In this document: positions 1 to 6,533 of the stretch, in pieces
Numbering within the stretch: the stretch's first letter is position 1
Layout of the letters: the number at the start of each line of letters is the position of its first letter
NCBI GenBank assembly: GCA_035719045.1
Contig: DASTGO010000311.1
Coordinates: forward strand, 1 to 13,594
Direction: 5' to 3'
DNA: 13,594 nucleotides
Origin: DASTGO01 sp035719045
GTDB taxonomy: Bacteria; Actinomycetota; Actinomycetes; Actinomycetales; Kineosporiaceae
Notes under the pieces: model-generated
Database searches by the model: none
The model's input: only the letters and a program-made list of their open reading frames with translations
What the model was told of the DNA's origin: nothing
Program-made: the position numbers and the translations under genes

Positions 1-872
1 TGCCAGGTCACGGCCCACTCGACGGCCACCGTCGCCGTGATCGGAACCGCCGACACATGCCGGTACACCACCCCGCACCCGCCGCCCGAGGGAGCACCGT
101 TGCCGTCAGCCTGCGTCCAGGGCCGGCCAGGCCCAGAGCAAGTGACATTGGCAGCCCCCGTCTCGCCCGGAGAGACGATCAGCTGCGTCGGGGTCACCGT
201 GACCTCAGCCCAGACCGGGCCAGCCGTCGCACGAGCCGTCTGGACCTTCCATGAAGCCGGGTCGGTCCAGAACCAGGTCCACAGGTTCACCCACGTGTAG
301 GGCGTGCCGTGGTCACTGTTCGCCTCAGTCGGCGACCGACGCATCACCAGGTCGGGCAAGGTCAGAGACGCCAACGCCTGCTGAGCCAGCTGAGCTGGTG
401 TGACGGGCATCCCCGGCGGCGGGGTCGGCAGCCAGACGAATCCCGGTTGCATAAGGCCCCCGACACCGCTTGGACAGTTGACGTCGTAGACCGCACCGTT
501 CGGGTAATTGCCCGCCCACGCCGGGTCAGAAGGCGGTGGCGAAGGGGTGAGAGGCTTGTAGTAGCACTCGTCCGAAGCATTGAACCAACCGTAGTTCGGG
601 TCGTAGCACGGGATGGCTTGGCCACCGAGGTGGCACTGGCTGGTTCCCCCGCCTCCCCCGCCCCCTGAACTGTTCGACGGCGGCGTTGTCGAACCGGGCT
701 TGGTCGCACCCACGTTGCAGGTGTTGCCTACGCACGAAGCCGGCGGCCCGGGGCACTGCCCCGTCTGGATGTTGCAGGGAGGAGCCGCAGCCGCGGATGC
801 CGGACTACCGACCGATACGGCCACGGCTCCAAGCAACATGGTGAGCGCGAGAGCCAGGCTCAGCCGGCGCAT
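1..872 (-). CDS. Secreted Cys-rich protein, C-terminus off window edge
   Basis: This frame stays open from an ATG at 872 to the window edge, giving 290 codons and no stop. The N-terminus is a clear Sec signal peptide: basic MRR, a hydrophobic core LSLALALTMLLGAVAV, then Ala-rich cleavage sites near residues 25-30. The mature part starts Cys-rich (CNIQTGQC, CVGNTC), followed by a run of seven Gly near residues 70-76. A Trp-rich segment (WVNLWTWFWTD) and a beta-rich tail ending VPITATVAVEWAVTW follow. The start lies inside the last codons of the upstream lipoprotein gene (13-nt overlap), so the pair is probably translationally coupled. Secreted proteins of this kind are, from memory, common beside actinobacterial conjugation or secretion clusters, but no transfer gene is visible here. 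The function is unknown; export is well supported. Confidence 0.85.
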   Translation of the reverse strand, partial: MRRLSLALALTMLLGAVAVSVGSPASAAAAPPCNIQTGQCPGPPASCVGNTCNVGATKPGSTTPPSNSSGGGGGGGTSQCHLGGQAIPCYDPNYGWFNASDECYYKPLTPSPPPSDPAWAGNYPNGAVYDVNCPSGVGGLMQPGFVWLPTPPPGMPVTPAQLAQQALASLTLPDLVMRRSPTEANSDHGTPYTWVNLWTWFWTDPASWKVQTARATAGPVWAEVTVTPTQLIVSPGETGAANVTCSGPGRPWTQADGNGAPSGGGCGVVYRHVSAVPITATVAVEWAVTW

Positions 873-1465
873 GGCTGGTCCGTCAAGTGATCGATCTTGT
901 AGACGCCCCAATGGTCTTCGTAGTAGATGACCTGAACGTTGGTGGTCAGCGGCGTACGCGTGGCGTAGGGATCCGGGACCGCCTGTCCGCTCTTGACGTC
1001 GTAGTAGTTGTTCTCCCAGTCCGGTGACGGGGACGAGCAGTTGGTCAGGACCACGGTCGGGTATGGCTTCGCTGCCAGGTCCGTACGGACGACCTGGGGG
1101 TGCGGGGTAGGGGGTGTCCCACGCCGGACCCACCCCTGCTTCCACAGGTAGAGGAAGTAGGCGTTCTCCTGACCTCGCACTGGGTCGAAGCTGTACTTGC
1201 CGTAGTCCGCGGCAGGGTCGATGGCCTGCCCCAGCTGACGTGGCTTCCGCTCAGCGGTGTTGACGGCCTCCGTGAACTTTAGGTAGGCGTCCACCGCCGG
1301 TTGTGCAGCGGGGTCGACCTTGGCCGAGGTAGGGGACGACGTGGTTTTAGACGGAGATGAGGCCGAGGTTGAGGGTGTCTGCGTGTGCGGCTGGCTACCG
1401 CTTGAACACCCCGCGAGCACCAGCAGCGATACGGGCACGAGGAGGCCGAGCCGACGCTGTCCCAT
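860..1465 (-). CDS. Lipoprotein with NTF2-like-looking C-terminal domain
   Basis: 201-residue lipoprotein. The chosen ATG at 1465 gives an N-terminus MGQRRLGLLVPVSLLVLAGC, a textbook signal peptide with lipobox LAGC and the modified Cys at position 20. An in-frame start 28 codons upstream would bury the signal peptide and is rejected. GGAGG (1470-1474) lies 4 nt before the ATG. A Ser/Thr/Pro-rich linker follows the Cys, then a folded domain beginning AVDAYLKFTEAVNTAERKP and ending QVIYYEDHWGVYKIDHL. This helix-then-strands pattern resembles small NTF2-like extracytoplasmic domains, though that is inference from pattern only. It is probably anchored on the outer face of the membrane. The secreted-protein gene overlaps its 3' end, so the two products likely work together at the cell surface. 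Confidence 0.85.
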   Translation of the reverse strand: MGQRRLGLLVPVSLLVLAGCSSGSQPHTQTPSTSASSPSKTTSSPTSAKVDPAAQPAVDAYLKFTEAVNTAERKPRQLGQAIDPAADYGKYSFDPVRGQENAYFLYLWKQGWVRRGTPPTPHPQVVRTDLAAKPYPTVVLTNCSSPSPDWENNYYDVKSGQAVPDPYATRTPLTTNVQVIYYEDHWGVYKIDHLTDQPCAG

Positions 1466-1469
1466 GCAT

Positions 1470-1474
1470 CCTCC
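1470..1474 (-). promoter_or_regulatory. Ribosome binding site of lipoprotein gene
   Basis: GGAGG on the minus strand, 4 nt before the ATG at 1465. It supports the shorter start that exposes the signal peptide at the N-terminus. Confidence 0.6.
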
Positions 1475-1538
1475 AGTTCCCCGGGGGACGCGCCATGACA
1501 GGCGCCTGCCGCCCCCGTGGTCCACAAGCGCGCTCGTC

Positions 1539-1606
1539 AGCGTAGTCAACGATCAGTCACGGGGACTGTCAACGAATAACGCGGTCCCGTCACAGACTGT
1601 GGTGAC
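1539..1606 (-). promoter_or_regulatory. Upstream region of lipoprotein operon: palindrome and possible promoter
   Basis: This lies in the 223-bp gap between the lipoprotein start and the end of the RHH gene. CACAGACTGTG (1591-1601) is a perfect 11-bp palindrome set in a longer GTCAC (1589-1593) / GTGAC (1602-1606) dyad. Downstream on the minus strand is a consensus -35 box TTGACA (1567-1572). At 17 nt it meets TTGACT (1544-1549), a poor -10 box, and TACGCT (1539-1544) is better but 22 nt away. An operator with a promoter is plausible. The dyad could instead help terminate parAB transcription. Confidence 0.35.
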
Positions 1607-1688
1607 AAGCCGGAACCCTCGGGGGACTCCGGCCTGCACTTACTTCGATGAGTGGCGAACGGCGATCCTCGGCCCTCTACGAACCGCG

Positions 1689-2369
1689 TCAGCGCGGTAG
1701 ATAGTCGTCCAGTACCGCTGCGATGAGGGCGGACCGGTTGGGTGCCCCAACCTCCATCGCGAGCTCGTCCATGGCAGCGAGAGCTCGGCCTCTTGGTCGC
1801 AAGGTGATCTGAGTCGTTGCGTCGCTGTGCTGTACGCGGGTTGCCGGGATAGGGGCGAAGGGATCATCGGGGTCACTGCTGCTGATGTTGTGCCCGAACC
1901 TCGATCGCAAGGCGTCCCGATCGGCGGTCCTGAGGGCCGCCAGGACTGCGTTGGTCGCGTCCATGTTCGTGGCTGCGCAGTGAGCCCTCAGCCGGGTGCG
2001 GAGACTGATCTCAACCCAGATCGCAGTCTGTTCGCGGGTGTTGGGGTCCGAGGCAGAGCGTTCAGGCGCATCCTGTGAAGACCGTTTGCGAGGCTGGCTG
2101 CGGCTCGTTGACGCTCGCGGGCTGGAGGTACGCCGTTGCTGGGCCGGGCGGCTCGCAGGAGTCGGATTGGGAGTGCTCGGCTCAAGTGGAGCGGGTTCCG
2201 GGTGGACGGCGGCTTGCTCGATGACGTCATTGGCCGTCAAGTCGATGGCTTCTGGGGCGGCTGCAGGCTGCGCGAGCGAGAGCCCCTGCAGGCCTGCTCC
2301 TCGCCGGAATGCGCCGGCGAGGCTGGGAGTGCTGGGACGCACCGGGTCCTGACCGAGGTTCGCTGCCAT
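1689..2369 (-). CDS. ParB-like partner of ParA with two ribbon-helix-helix-like motifs
   Basis: 226-residue protein, ATG at 2369, overlapping the parA stop by one nucleotide (TGATG). Residues 1-110 are low-complexity and rich in Pro, Ala, Ser and Arg, with an Arg-containing N-terminal patch (LAGAFRRGAGLQ) of the kind partition partners often use to touch ParA. Residues 186-226 fit a ribbon-helix-helix fold: strand TTQITLRP, helix RALAAMDELAMEVG, turn APNRS, helix ALIAAVLDDYL. Residues 114-150 show the same order: strand TAIWVEISL, helix RTRLRAHCAATN, helix DATNAVLAALR. So the chain may carry two RHH units. Small RHH proteins next to ParA are the centromere-binding factors of type Ib partition systems, and this position fits that role. 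DNA target and partition function are inferred. It is longer than typical RHH partners, which are about 50-120 residues. Confidence 0.8.
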   Translation of the reverse strand: MAANLGQDPVRPSTPSLAGAFRRGAGLQGLSLAQPAAAPEAIDLTANDVIEQAAVHPEPAPLEPSTPNPTPASRPAQQRRTSSPRASTSRSQPRKRSSQDAPERSASDPNTREQTAIWVEISLRTRLRAHCAATNMDATNAVLAALRTADRDALRSRFGHNISSSDPDDPFAPIPATRVQHSDATTQITLRPRGRALAAMDELAMEVGAPNRSALIAAVLDDYLPR

Positions 2370-3268
2370 CAGAGCGTCGCCGCCTCACGCTGCGAGATGT
2401 CGACTGCTGCGCCCTGCGAGTTGTTGAGCCGGCCAGCGACTTCCAAGACGAGTTTTTCGTACTCTGTTGCCAGGTTTGAACCAGATTCGGCCAGCTTGCT
2501 CGCGCCAGCGGTCTTGGCCGCCTTGTGGGCTTCGAGCTCCGCTGCCGTCCAGCCGTTGTTACGGCAGTCGAAGGCTGCCGCCATCAGGTCAGGGATGACG
2601 GTCTCCATCAGGAGGTCCTCGGCCCCTTGGAAGATCGCACGGAGCTGGTTAGTGGCCTCCTTCCGGATGCGCCGGGACGTAGAGCGGATCCCGAACAGGA
2701 AGACCCCGAGCAACTCCAGCTGAGGGTTGATCGCTAGCGCGGCTTGGAACCGCTCTGCTAGGTGGGCCAGGTTGCCGATGCTGGCCGCGTCGGCTCGCGT
2801 CGGGACGAGAACGTGGGTTGCTGCGGCCAGAGCCGACTCCTGGAGGATGTGTCCGCCAGGCGGGCAGTCGATGAAGGTGATCGAGTAGTCCTTGGCAACG
2901 GCCCGGATGCTGTTGACCAAGAGTCCATGGCCCCCCGTCGGGTCGGAAGGGGTGGACAGCCGGCGGCTGGTCAGCATCGCCGCCATGCCTTCTAGATGCG
3001 CACCCCCCGTGACGACGTCGAGGGACGGACGTACATCGGTTAAGGGGTCCGGCCTCTCTCCGGTCATCGCGCTGCGGGCCATGCTTAGGCCTTCGTCGCC
3101 GAGGCCGAGCCCGCGGAGCCCGAAGTCGACGCCAAGGTCGCCCTGTGGGTCGAGGTCAATGGTGAGAGTCCTATGGCCGTTGGCCGCGAACATGGCTGCG
3201 AGGTTGGCTGTCGTCGAGGTCTTGCCGACGCCACCCTTGGCGTTTGCGACGGCGATGATCGTGTTCAC
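2369..3268 (-). CDS. parA: ParA-family partition ATPase
   Basis: 299-residue P-loop ATPase of the ParA/MinD/Soj family, which moves or spaces plasmid copies by ATP-dependent binding to the nucleoid. The deviant Walker A box KGGVGKTS spans residues 11-18 with signature Lys11. The A' box TIDLDPQGDLG is near 36-46, and Walker B ITFIDCPP ends at 137 with Asp134. Length is normal for the family and there is no N-terminal DNA-binding domain, so it is a short (Soj or type Ib-like) ParA. I chose the GTG at 3268 because it gives the canonical VNTIIAVANAKGG opening and has GGGAGG (3279-3284) 10 nt upstream; a start ten codons earlier is less likely. The stop overlaps the RHH partner by one nucleotide, so both are probably made together. 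Confidence 0.93.
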   Translation of the reverse strand: MNTIIAVANAKGGVGKTSTTANLAAMFAANGHRTLTIDLDPQGDLGVDFGLRGLGLGDEGLSMARSAMTGERPDPLTDVRPSLDVVTGGAHLEGMAAMLTSRRLSTPSDPTGGHGLLVNSIRAVAKDYSITFIDCPPGGHILQESALAAATHVLVPTRADAASIGNLAHLAERFQAALAINPQLELLGVFLFGIRSTSRRIRKEATNQLRAIFQGAEDLLMETVIPDLMAAAFDCRNNGWTAAELEAHKAAKTAGASKLAESGSNLATEYEKLVLEVAGRLNNSQGAAVDISQREAATL

Positions 3269-3278
3269 GGCTGGTGTG

Positions 3279-3284
3279 CCTCCC
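3279..3284 (-). promoter_or_regulatory. Ribosome binding site of parA
   Basis: GGGAGG on the minus strand, 10 nt before the GTG at 3268. It decides the start over the alternative codon at 3298. Confidence 0.65.
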
Positions 3285-3333
3285 GGGCGACAGGGCACTG
3301 ACGTCGCGGTCTCTTGGACGTAGCGGACCCATG

Positions 3334-3344
3334 GTCTACCAGAC
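3334..3344. promoter_or_regulatory. Possible parA operator
   Basis: GTCT-ACC-AGAC is a perfect 4+4 inverted repeat about 66 bp upstream of the parA start. Partition operons are commonly autoregulated by ParA or the RHH partner at such sites, so this is a candidate operator. The arms are short and chance is possible. Confidence 0.3.
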
Positions 3345-3508
3345 GATCGTTATCAGCAGGCAGTCGACACGCGGATACAGCGCGATCGGACTGTTATGCA
3401 GAAGCGACTGAGACGGGGCCGCATCATGATCACGCTACGGACGGCATGCGGTTGGTCACTGATCGGCATGTGGTCAAAGAGTGGCCGTCTGTTGTGTGGT
3501 TGTTGTCA

Positions 3509-3543
3509 CTCTGTTTGCTGACAGGGTTGCTCTGTTTGCTGAC
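3509..3543 (+). repeat. Two 14-bp direct repeats, 21-bp period
   Basis: CTCTGTTTGCTGAC occurs exactly at 3509-3522 and 3530-3543, start to start 21 bp, which is two helical turns. A weaker TCTGTTG match at 3488-3494 may be a decayed extra copy. Same-face spacing suits iterated protein binding, such as iterons or centromere sites. Confidence 0.6.
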
Positions 3544-3553
3544 TGTTGTCAGC
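3538..3553. repeat. Hairpin overlapping second direct repeat
   Basis: GCTGAC-TGTT-GTCAGC is a perfect 6-bp stem with a 4-nt loop. Its left arm is the end of the second direct repeat, so repeat and hairpin form one compound site. Confidence 0.5.
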
Positions 3554-3769
3554 TTGGATGCTCAGCCTGTTCGGTCAATATGCAGTAGGAGTGGGCAGTT
3601 CTATCTGTACCTGCGCAGATCACGAATAGCTACAGTGACAACTGTTGGCGCATCCATGGCACACTTCAGATTAAGTATGTTCACCGTGAGGTCTGGCTGT
3701 GATCTCTATGTCTTGCAATAACACTAAACATGTGCTCTATTCGCACTGGGAGCAATGTCTGAATACTTG

Positions 3770-3798
3770 CTGACATGCTGCAGATATCCGTATGTCAG
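3770..3798. repeat. Inverted repeat CTGACAT / ATGTCAG
   Basis: Seven-bp arms at 3770-3776 and 3792-3798 with a 15-bp centre. The arms share the CTGACA core seen in the 3509-3543 repeats, suggesting one protein may read both places. Confidence 0.45.
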
Positions 3799-3908
3799 GG
3801 TTCTATCTGTTGGCCGATCATTTTGGGGAGCTAATCGGGCCACAAGCAGAATGTATCTAAACCGTAGTGGGATCCCGAAAAGGTTGTGCTCCATGAGGGG
3901 TCGGGTCG

Positions 3909-3928
3909 GATCTGAACATGATCTGAAC
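3909..3928 (+). repeat. Tandem GATCTGAAC repeat, 11-bp period
   Basis: GATCTGAAC occurs at 3909-3917 and 3920-3928, 11 bp apart, about one helical turn. It marks the boundary where composition returns to GC-rich. Confidence 0.45.
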
Positions 3929-4110
3929 TCGGTAAATTGGCACTAGACGGCCACTTCGGGGCGACGCATCGGCGGCCACATGCCTCTCCCCGGCCCGACG
4001 TTTGCCTCTGGCGAGTTCCCGGCTTGCCTGCGCCCAGTTGGATGGGTGGGTCGATTCTGGGTCCGCAAAACGGCATCTGCGGTAAGTGGATCTCCGAGCT
4101 TTCGAGGGGC

Positions 4111-4121
4111 GGTTACGAACC
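4111..4121 (-). terminator. Weak stem after the HD gene
   Basis: GGTT-ACG-AACC, with G-rich and C-rich flanks that can partly extend it, lies about 20-30 nt past the HD gene stop on the minus strand. No T-run follows. It may be a weak terminator, or nothing. Confidence 0.25.
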
Positions 4122-4138
4122 CCGCGCGCAGCCTCTTC

Positions 4139-4753
4139 TCAACTGTCCCGGGACGGCCGTTGCGGACGCGGGTAAGCCGCAGCCGCAGCGGCCCACCAGT
4201 CCTTCGGTGCGACCTGTTGGCACAGCTCTGCGAGGCGCTTACCGGAGACCGAGCGAACAGCTGCAGCAGAAGTCTCGATCCATGGCGGGACGTCCTCGTG
4301 GCCCGTAGCTAGGTACTCGCGAGCCTGGAGAAGGCACTCAAGCTTGTCGGCGTCCCGGGCCAGGATCGACTCCGGCGACTCGCGGCCCTCGTATTCGGTG
4401 ACCAACGAAACGAGGGCGCTGGCGAGGGCCGCGGGGAACCCGGCCACCTGGTCAGCGGTGACGCTCGGGTTGTCCACCGTCGTTACGTAGGCCTTGCCCA
4501 CGGACGGGACATCCCCGATACGCGTCTCCTGGGTGTCGTGCAGGAGGCAGAGCATGGCGGTCTTGGCCGGGTCTGCGCCTTCGAGGTGGGCAAGGACCAT
4601 GCCGATGATCGCTGCCCTGAAGCTGTGCTCGGCGATCGACTCCGGGTTCTGCACGCCAGCGATCAGCCAACCGGTTCGCGGGACTCGCTTCAGGTAGCCC
4701 ATCTCGTAGAGATAGTTCGCCACGGGCGTCAGATCGCCGGCTTCGTTCGTCAT
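4139..4753 (-). CDS. HD-domain phosphohydrolase, YfbR/HDDC2-like
   Basis: 204-residue protein from the ATG at 4753. HD-domain residues are intact: His43 (SIAEHSF), His72-Asp73 (LLHDTQET), Glu76 and Asp136 (DADKLE), with a preceding Arg/Trp pair (RTGW, residues 26-29). These match the metal ligands and catalytic Glu of E. coli YfbR, a 5'-deoxynucleotidase acting on dNMPs, so a cytosolic nucleotide phosphohydrolase is likely. The exact substrate is inferred. Residues 144-204 carry an Ala-rich, less conserved tail. An in-frame GTG at 4798 overlaps the XRE stop by 4 nt (GTGA) and would add 15 residues. I prefer the ATG because family members start shortly before the NYLYEMGYLKR helix and AAGGG lies 10 nt upstream. 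It is probably co-transcribed with the XRE regulator. Confidence 0.88.
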   Translation of the reverse strand: MTNEAGDLTPVANYLYEMGYLKRVPRTGWLIAGVQNPESIAEHSFRAAIIGMVLAHLEGADPAKTAMLCLLHDTQETRIGDVPSVGKAYVTTVDNPSVTADQVAGFPAALASALVSLVTEYEGRESPESILARDADKLECLLQAREYLATGHEDVPPWIETSAAAVRSVSGKRLAELCQQVAPKDWWAAAAAAYPRPQRPSRDS

Positions 4754-4794
4754 GCGAGAGGGGCCCTTCTGATCGGTGCTGTTCACATCGCCGA

Positions 4795-5955
4795 TCACTC
4801 GGCGTTGAGTCTGAGTGCGAAGCGTAAGTCTCCAAGCCGGCGCAGGGTGGGTGCGCTGAGGCTCCCAGAGTCCAGCGTCAATTGGAGCTTCCCCCTCAGC
4901 CCCTCGGCTATCGATCGCTCCCGCAGCAGGTGCGGCCGGCGGACGACCAGCGCGGCCGTCGAGTGGGCGTAGAGGTCAAGAAGCGGCTCTCCCGGCACCA
5001 GGCGGTCCGAGAATCGCTCCAGCAGGCAGTACCCGGCCCAGCGGTGCAGTCCGCCAGCCATCGCGTCGTCCGTGCGCCAGGAAGCGGACGTCTCCCCCAG
5101 CCAGTAAGCCCAGTAGTTGAGGTCGGCGTCTTCGCAGTCCTCCCGGTCGGTCAGTCCGGAGGCGATGAAGGCTCTCAGCGGCTCGGGGTCTCCATGCCTG
5201 GCCTGAGTGATGGCTGCCGAGCGTGCGGTTACCCATCGAGGCGTCCACCCGTGGCGAGCCGACCAGGAACGCCGCTCGGCGCGCTCCATGGCTTGAACCC
5301 AGTCCTGGGTGGTGGGGCGGGTGTCCCACTGCATGAAGTAGTAGATCTGACGATGGGGTTGCGGATCCGCGGGTCCGGGGTTGGCCCGGCGGGACCGCTC
5401 GACCACAGTCCGCAGGTGCGAGAAGAAGGCCTCTCGCTCGGCCGCCGAGACCGGGGGCGAAGCGGATCTTGGACCGCTGCGGCGACCGACGATCACGGGC
5501 AGGCCGATGGGCGGAGTGCCTGTAAATGTCCAGGCCAGGAGGTCGACGACGTCCCGCCGCAGCACTGACGCGGCCAGCGGGTGCCTGTCGAGGGGCGTGT
5601 CCAACGGATCTGTGTCCGTCAGGAAGCGCAGCAGGTAGTCCGCCTCGACGGCGGGATGGAACGCGGCCAGCGCCGACTCACCAGCCCCGAGCAGGTGCAG
5701 CTGGCGGCGCAACTCGTTCAGCGCGGCCACCCGGGTTCCTGGCAGACCCCGACGGCCGCTTTCCCAGCTCTGGACCGTGTTGGGGTCCACCTGCAGCAGT
5801 TCGGCCAGGCCTTCCTGGGTCGCCCCAACCGACTCCCGGACGACCTTGAGCACTTGGCCCGAGATGACCCCCTCACGGGGGCGCGCAGCCAGAACCCCGC
5901 CCCCAGTACGGGTTGACCGCCGGCGAGGAGGCTCAAGATCGGCGTTTGCTGGCAT
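4795..5955 (-). CDS. XRE-type HTH regulator with large C-terminal domain
   Basis: 386-residue protein. An N-terminal XRE helix-turn-helix spans roughly residues 34-80 (VLKVVRESVGATQEGLAELLQ, then VDPNTVQSWESGRRGLPG), typical of lambda Cro/CI-like DNA binding. The rest is a mostly helical domain with a striking DLNYWAYWLGE motif at 278-288 and many Trp and His residues. I recall similar long XRE proteins in Streptomyces, but I cannot name the domain. I chose the ATG at 5955, preceded by GGGG; a GTG at 5988 adds 11 unremarkable residues. The stop abuts the HD gene, so regulator and enzyme form one transcription unit. The C-terminal domain may sense a ligand tied to the HD reaction (inference). 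Confidence 0.85.
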   Translation of the reverse strand: MPANADLEPPRRRSTRTGGGVLAARPREGVISGQVLKVVRESVGATQEGLAELLQVDPNTVQSWESGRRGLPGTRVAALNELRRQLHLLGAGESALAAFHPAVEADYLLRFLTDTDPLDTPLDRHPLAASVLRRDVVDLLAWTFTGTPPIGLPVIVGRRSGPRSASPPVSAAEREAFFSHLRTVVERSRRANPGPADPQPHRQIYYFMQWDTRPTTQDWVQAMERAERRSWSARHGWTPRWVTARSAAITQARHGDPEPLRAFIASGLTDREDCEDADLNYWAYWLGETSASWRTDDAMAGGLHRWAGYCLLERFSDRLVPGEPLLDLYAHSTAALVVRRPHLLRERSIAEGLRGKLQLTLDSGSLSAPTLRRLGDLRFALRLNAE

Positions 5956-6022
5956 TTGACCCCGATGCGGGTGGTTGGACTCGTACACGCAGTCAGTCCC
6001 GGTTGGGTCGGGCTGATCTTAA

Positions 6023-6039
6023 AGTCGCAGGTGACGACT
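6023..6039. promoter_or_regulatory. Dyad upstream of XRE gene
   Basis: AGTCG (6023-6027) and CGACT (6035-6039) flank a 7-bp centre about 70 bp before the XRE start. A TTTAAGAT stretch on the minus strand (6017-6024) is -10-like, but no good -35 box stands at normal spacing. It could be an operator for autoregulation; support is limited. Confidence 0.3.
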
Positions 6040-6116
6040 GCAGGGAGGTGAGTTGAGCGGTGCCGGATCTCCGCAACGCCTCGGCAACTGGCCCTCACAG
6101 GGGGCGGGTGCGAACC

Positions 6117-6506
6117 TCACTCCCCGGACTCCAGAGCGTCGACACGGCTCTCCAGCTTCTCGATCCGTGCCGCGTCGACGCCGTCCAGGTCGGCGAGGCG
6201 CTCCCGCAAGGCCGCGATCTCGGCTCGCAGGGCGGTCAGGCCCACCAGGTCCTCGGCCGCCGTGAAGGCCACATCCTGGGCGGTGGGCTGGCGAAGGACG
6301 AACACGCCTGCTCCTTGCCGGCCTTGCAGCACGCCGACCTCTTGGAGGTGGGTCAGTGCCCGCTTCACGGTCCCCAGCGACGCGCCGTACCGCTGGATGA
6401 GTTGGTGATGGGACGGGATCTTCGCCCCGATAGGGATCTGACCGACCTGGATCTGGTCGACGATCCCCTGAACGACCCGCTGCCAAGCGGTGGTGGGGGT
6501 GGTCAC
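6117..6506 (-). CDS. GntR-family repressor with coiled-coil tail
   Basis: 129-residue protein from a GTG at 6506 with AGGAGA 10 nt upstream. Residues 8-70 form the GntR winged helix-turn-helix: WQRVVQGIVDQIQVGQIPIG, then KIPSHHQLIQRYGASLGTVK as recognition region, then the wing GVLQGRQGAGVFV. There is no FadR-, HutC- or MocR-type effector domain. Residues 88-127 are instead a heptad-like Leu/Ala/Glu/Arg helix (LTALRAEIAALRERLADLDG), probably a dimerising coiled coil, so it may respond to no small ligand. It is transcribed away from the long rightward operon across a repeat-rich gap. GntR proteins (KorSA, KorA) repress transfer genes in Streptomyces conjugative elements, and the same role is likely here (inference). 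Confidence 0.9.
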   Translation of the reverse strand: MTTPTTAWQRVVQGIVDQIQVGQIPIGAKIPSHHQLIQRYGASLGTVKRALTHLQEVGVLQGRQGAGVFVLRQPTAQDVAFTAAEDLVGLTALRAEIAALRERLADLDGVDAARIEKLESRVDALESGE

Positions 6507-6516
6507 TTCCCCATCT

Positions 6517-6522
6517 TCTCCT
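6517..6522 (-). promoter_or_regulatory. Ribosome binding site of GntR gene
   Basis: AGGAGA on the minus strand, 10 nt before the GTG at 6506. An ATG a few bases upstream is out of frame and hits TGA at once, so the GTG is the start. Confidence 0.55.
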
Positions 6523-6533
6523 AAGAACGAGCC

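Larger units (their letters stand above)
3345..3950. other. AT-rich intergenic region with repeats; candidate centromere or origin
   Basis: No credible gene lies here. Base composition is visibly richer in A and T than anywhere else in the window, and short frames in it lack actinobacterial codon bias. It holds a pair of 14-bp direct repeats spaced 21 bp (3509-3543), a hairpin (3538-3553), an 11-bp repeat GTTCTATCTGT at 3598-3608 and 3800-3810, and an inverted repeat CTGACAT/ATGTCAG (3770-3798). GTTGTCAC at 3502-3509 recurs inverted at 3635-3642. A tandem GATCTGAAC repeat lies at 3909-3928. CTGACA/TGTCAG hexamers recur. Placement just upstream of parA fits a partition centromere. A replication origin is the main alternative, although no replication gene is in view. 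Confidence 0.5.

Noticed and set aside
2136..2723. 195-codon plus-strand frame across the parA/RHH junction
   Set aside because: Antisense to two well-supported genes and without a ribosome site or domain pattern.
3314..3721. 135-codon plus-strand frame upstream of parA
   Set aside because: It runs through the direct repeats and hairpin, has atypical codon use and no ribosome site. The region is better read as non-coding.
3755..3946. 63-codon plus-strand frame in the AT-rich region
   Set aside because: No ribosome site, no actinobacterial codon bias and no domain. A weak promoter-like TTGCAA-N17-TCTATT (3713-3741) precedes it but is not enough.
4085..4135. Possible tRNA fragment (GGTTCG-like stretch on the minus strand)
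   Set aside because: A T-loop-like GGGTTCGTAACC is present, but no acceptor, D or anticodon arm can be built around it.
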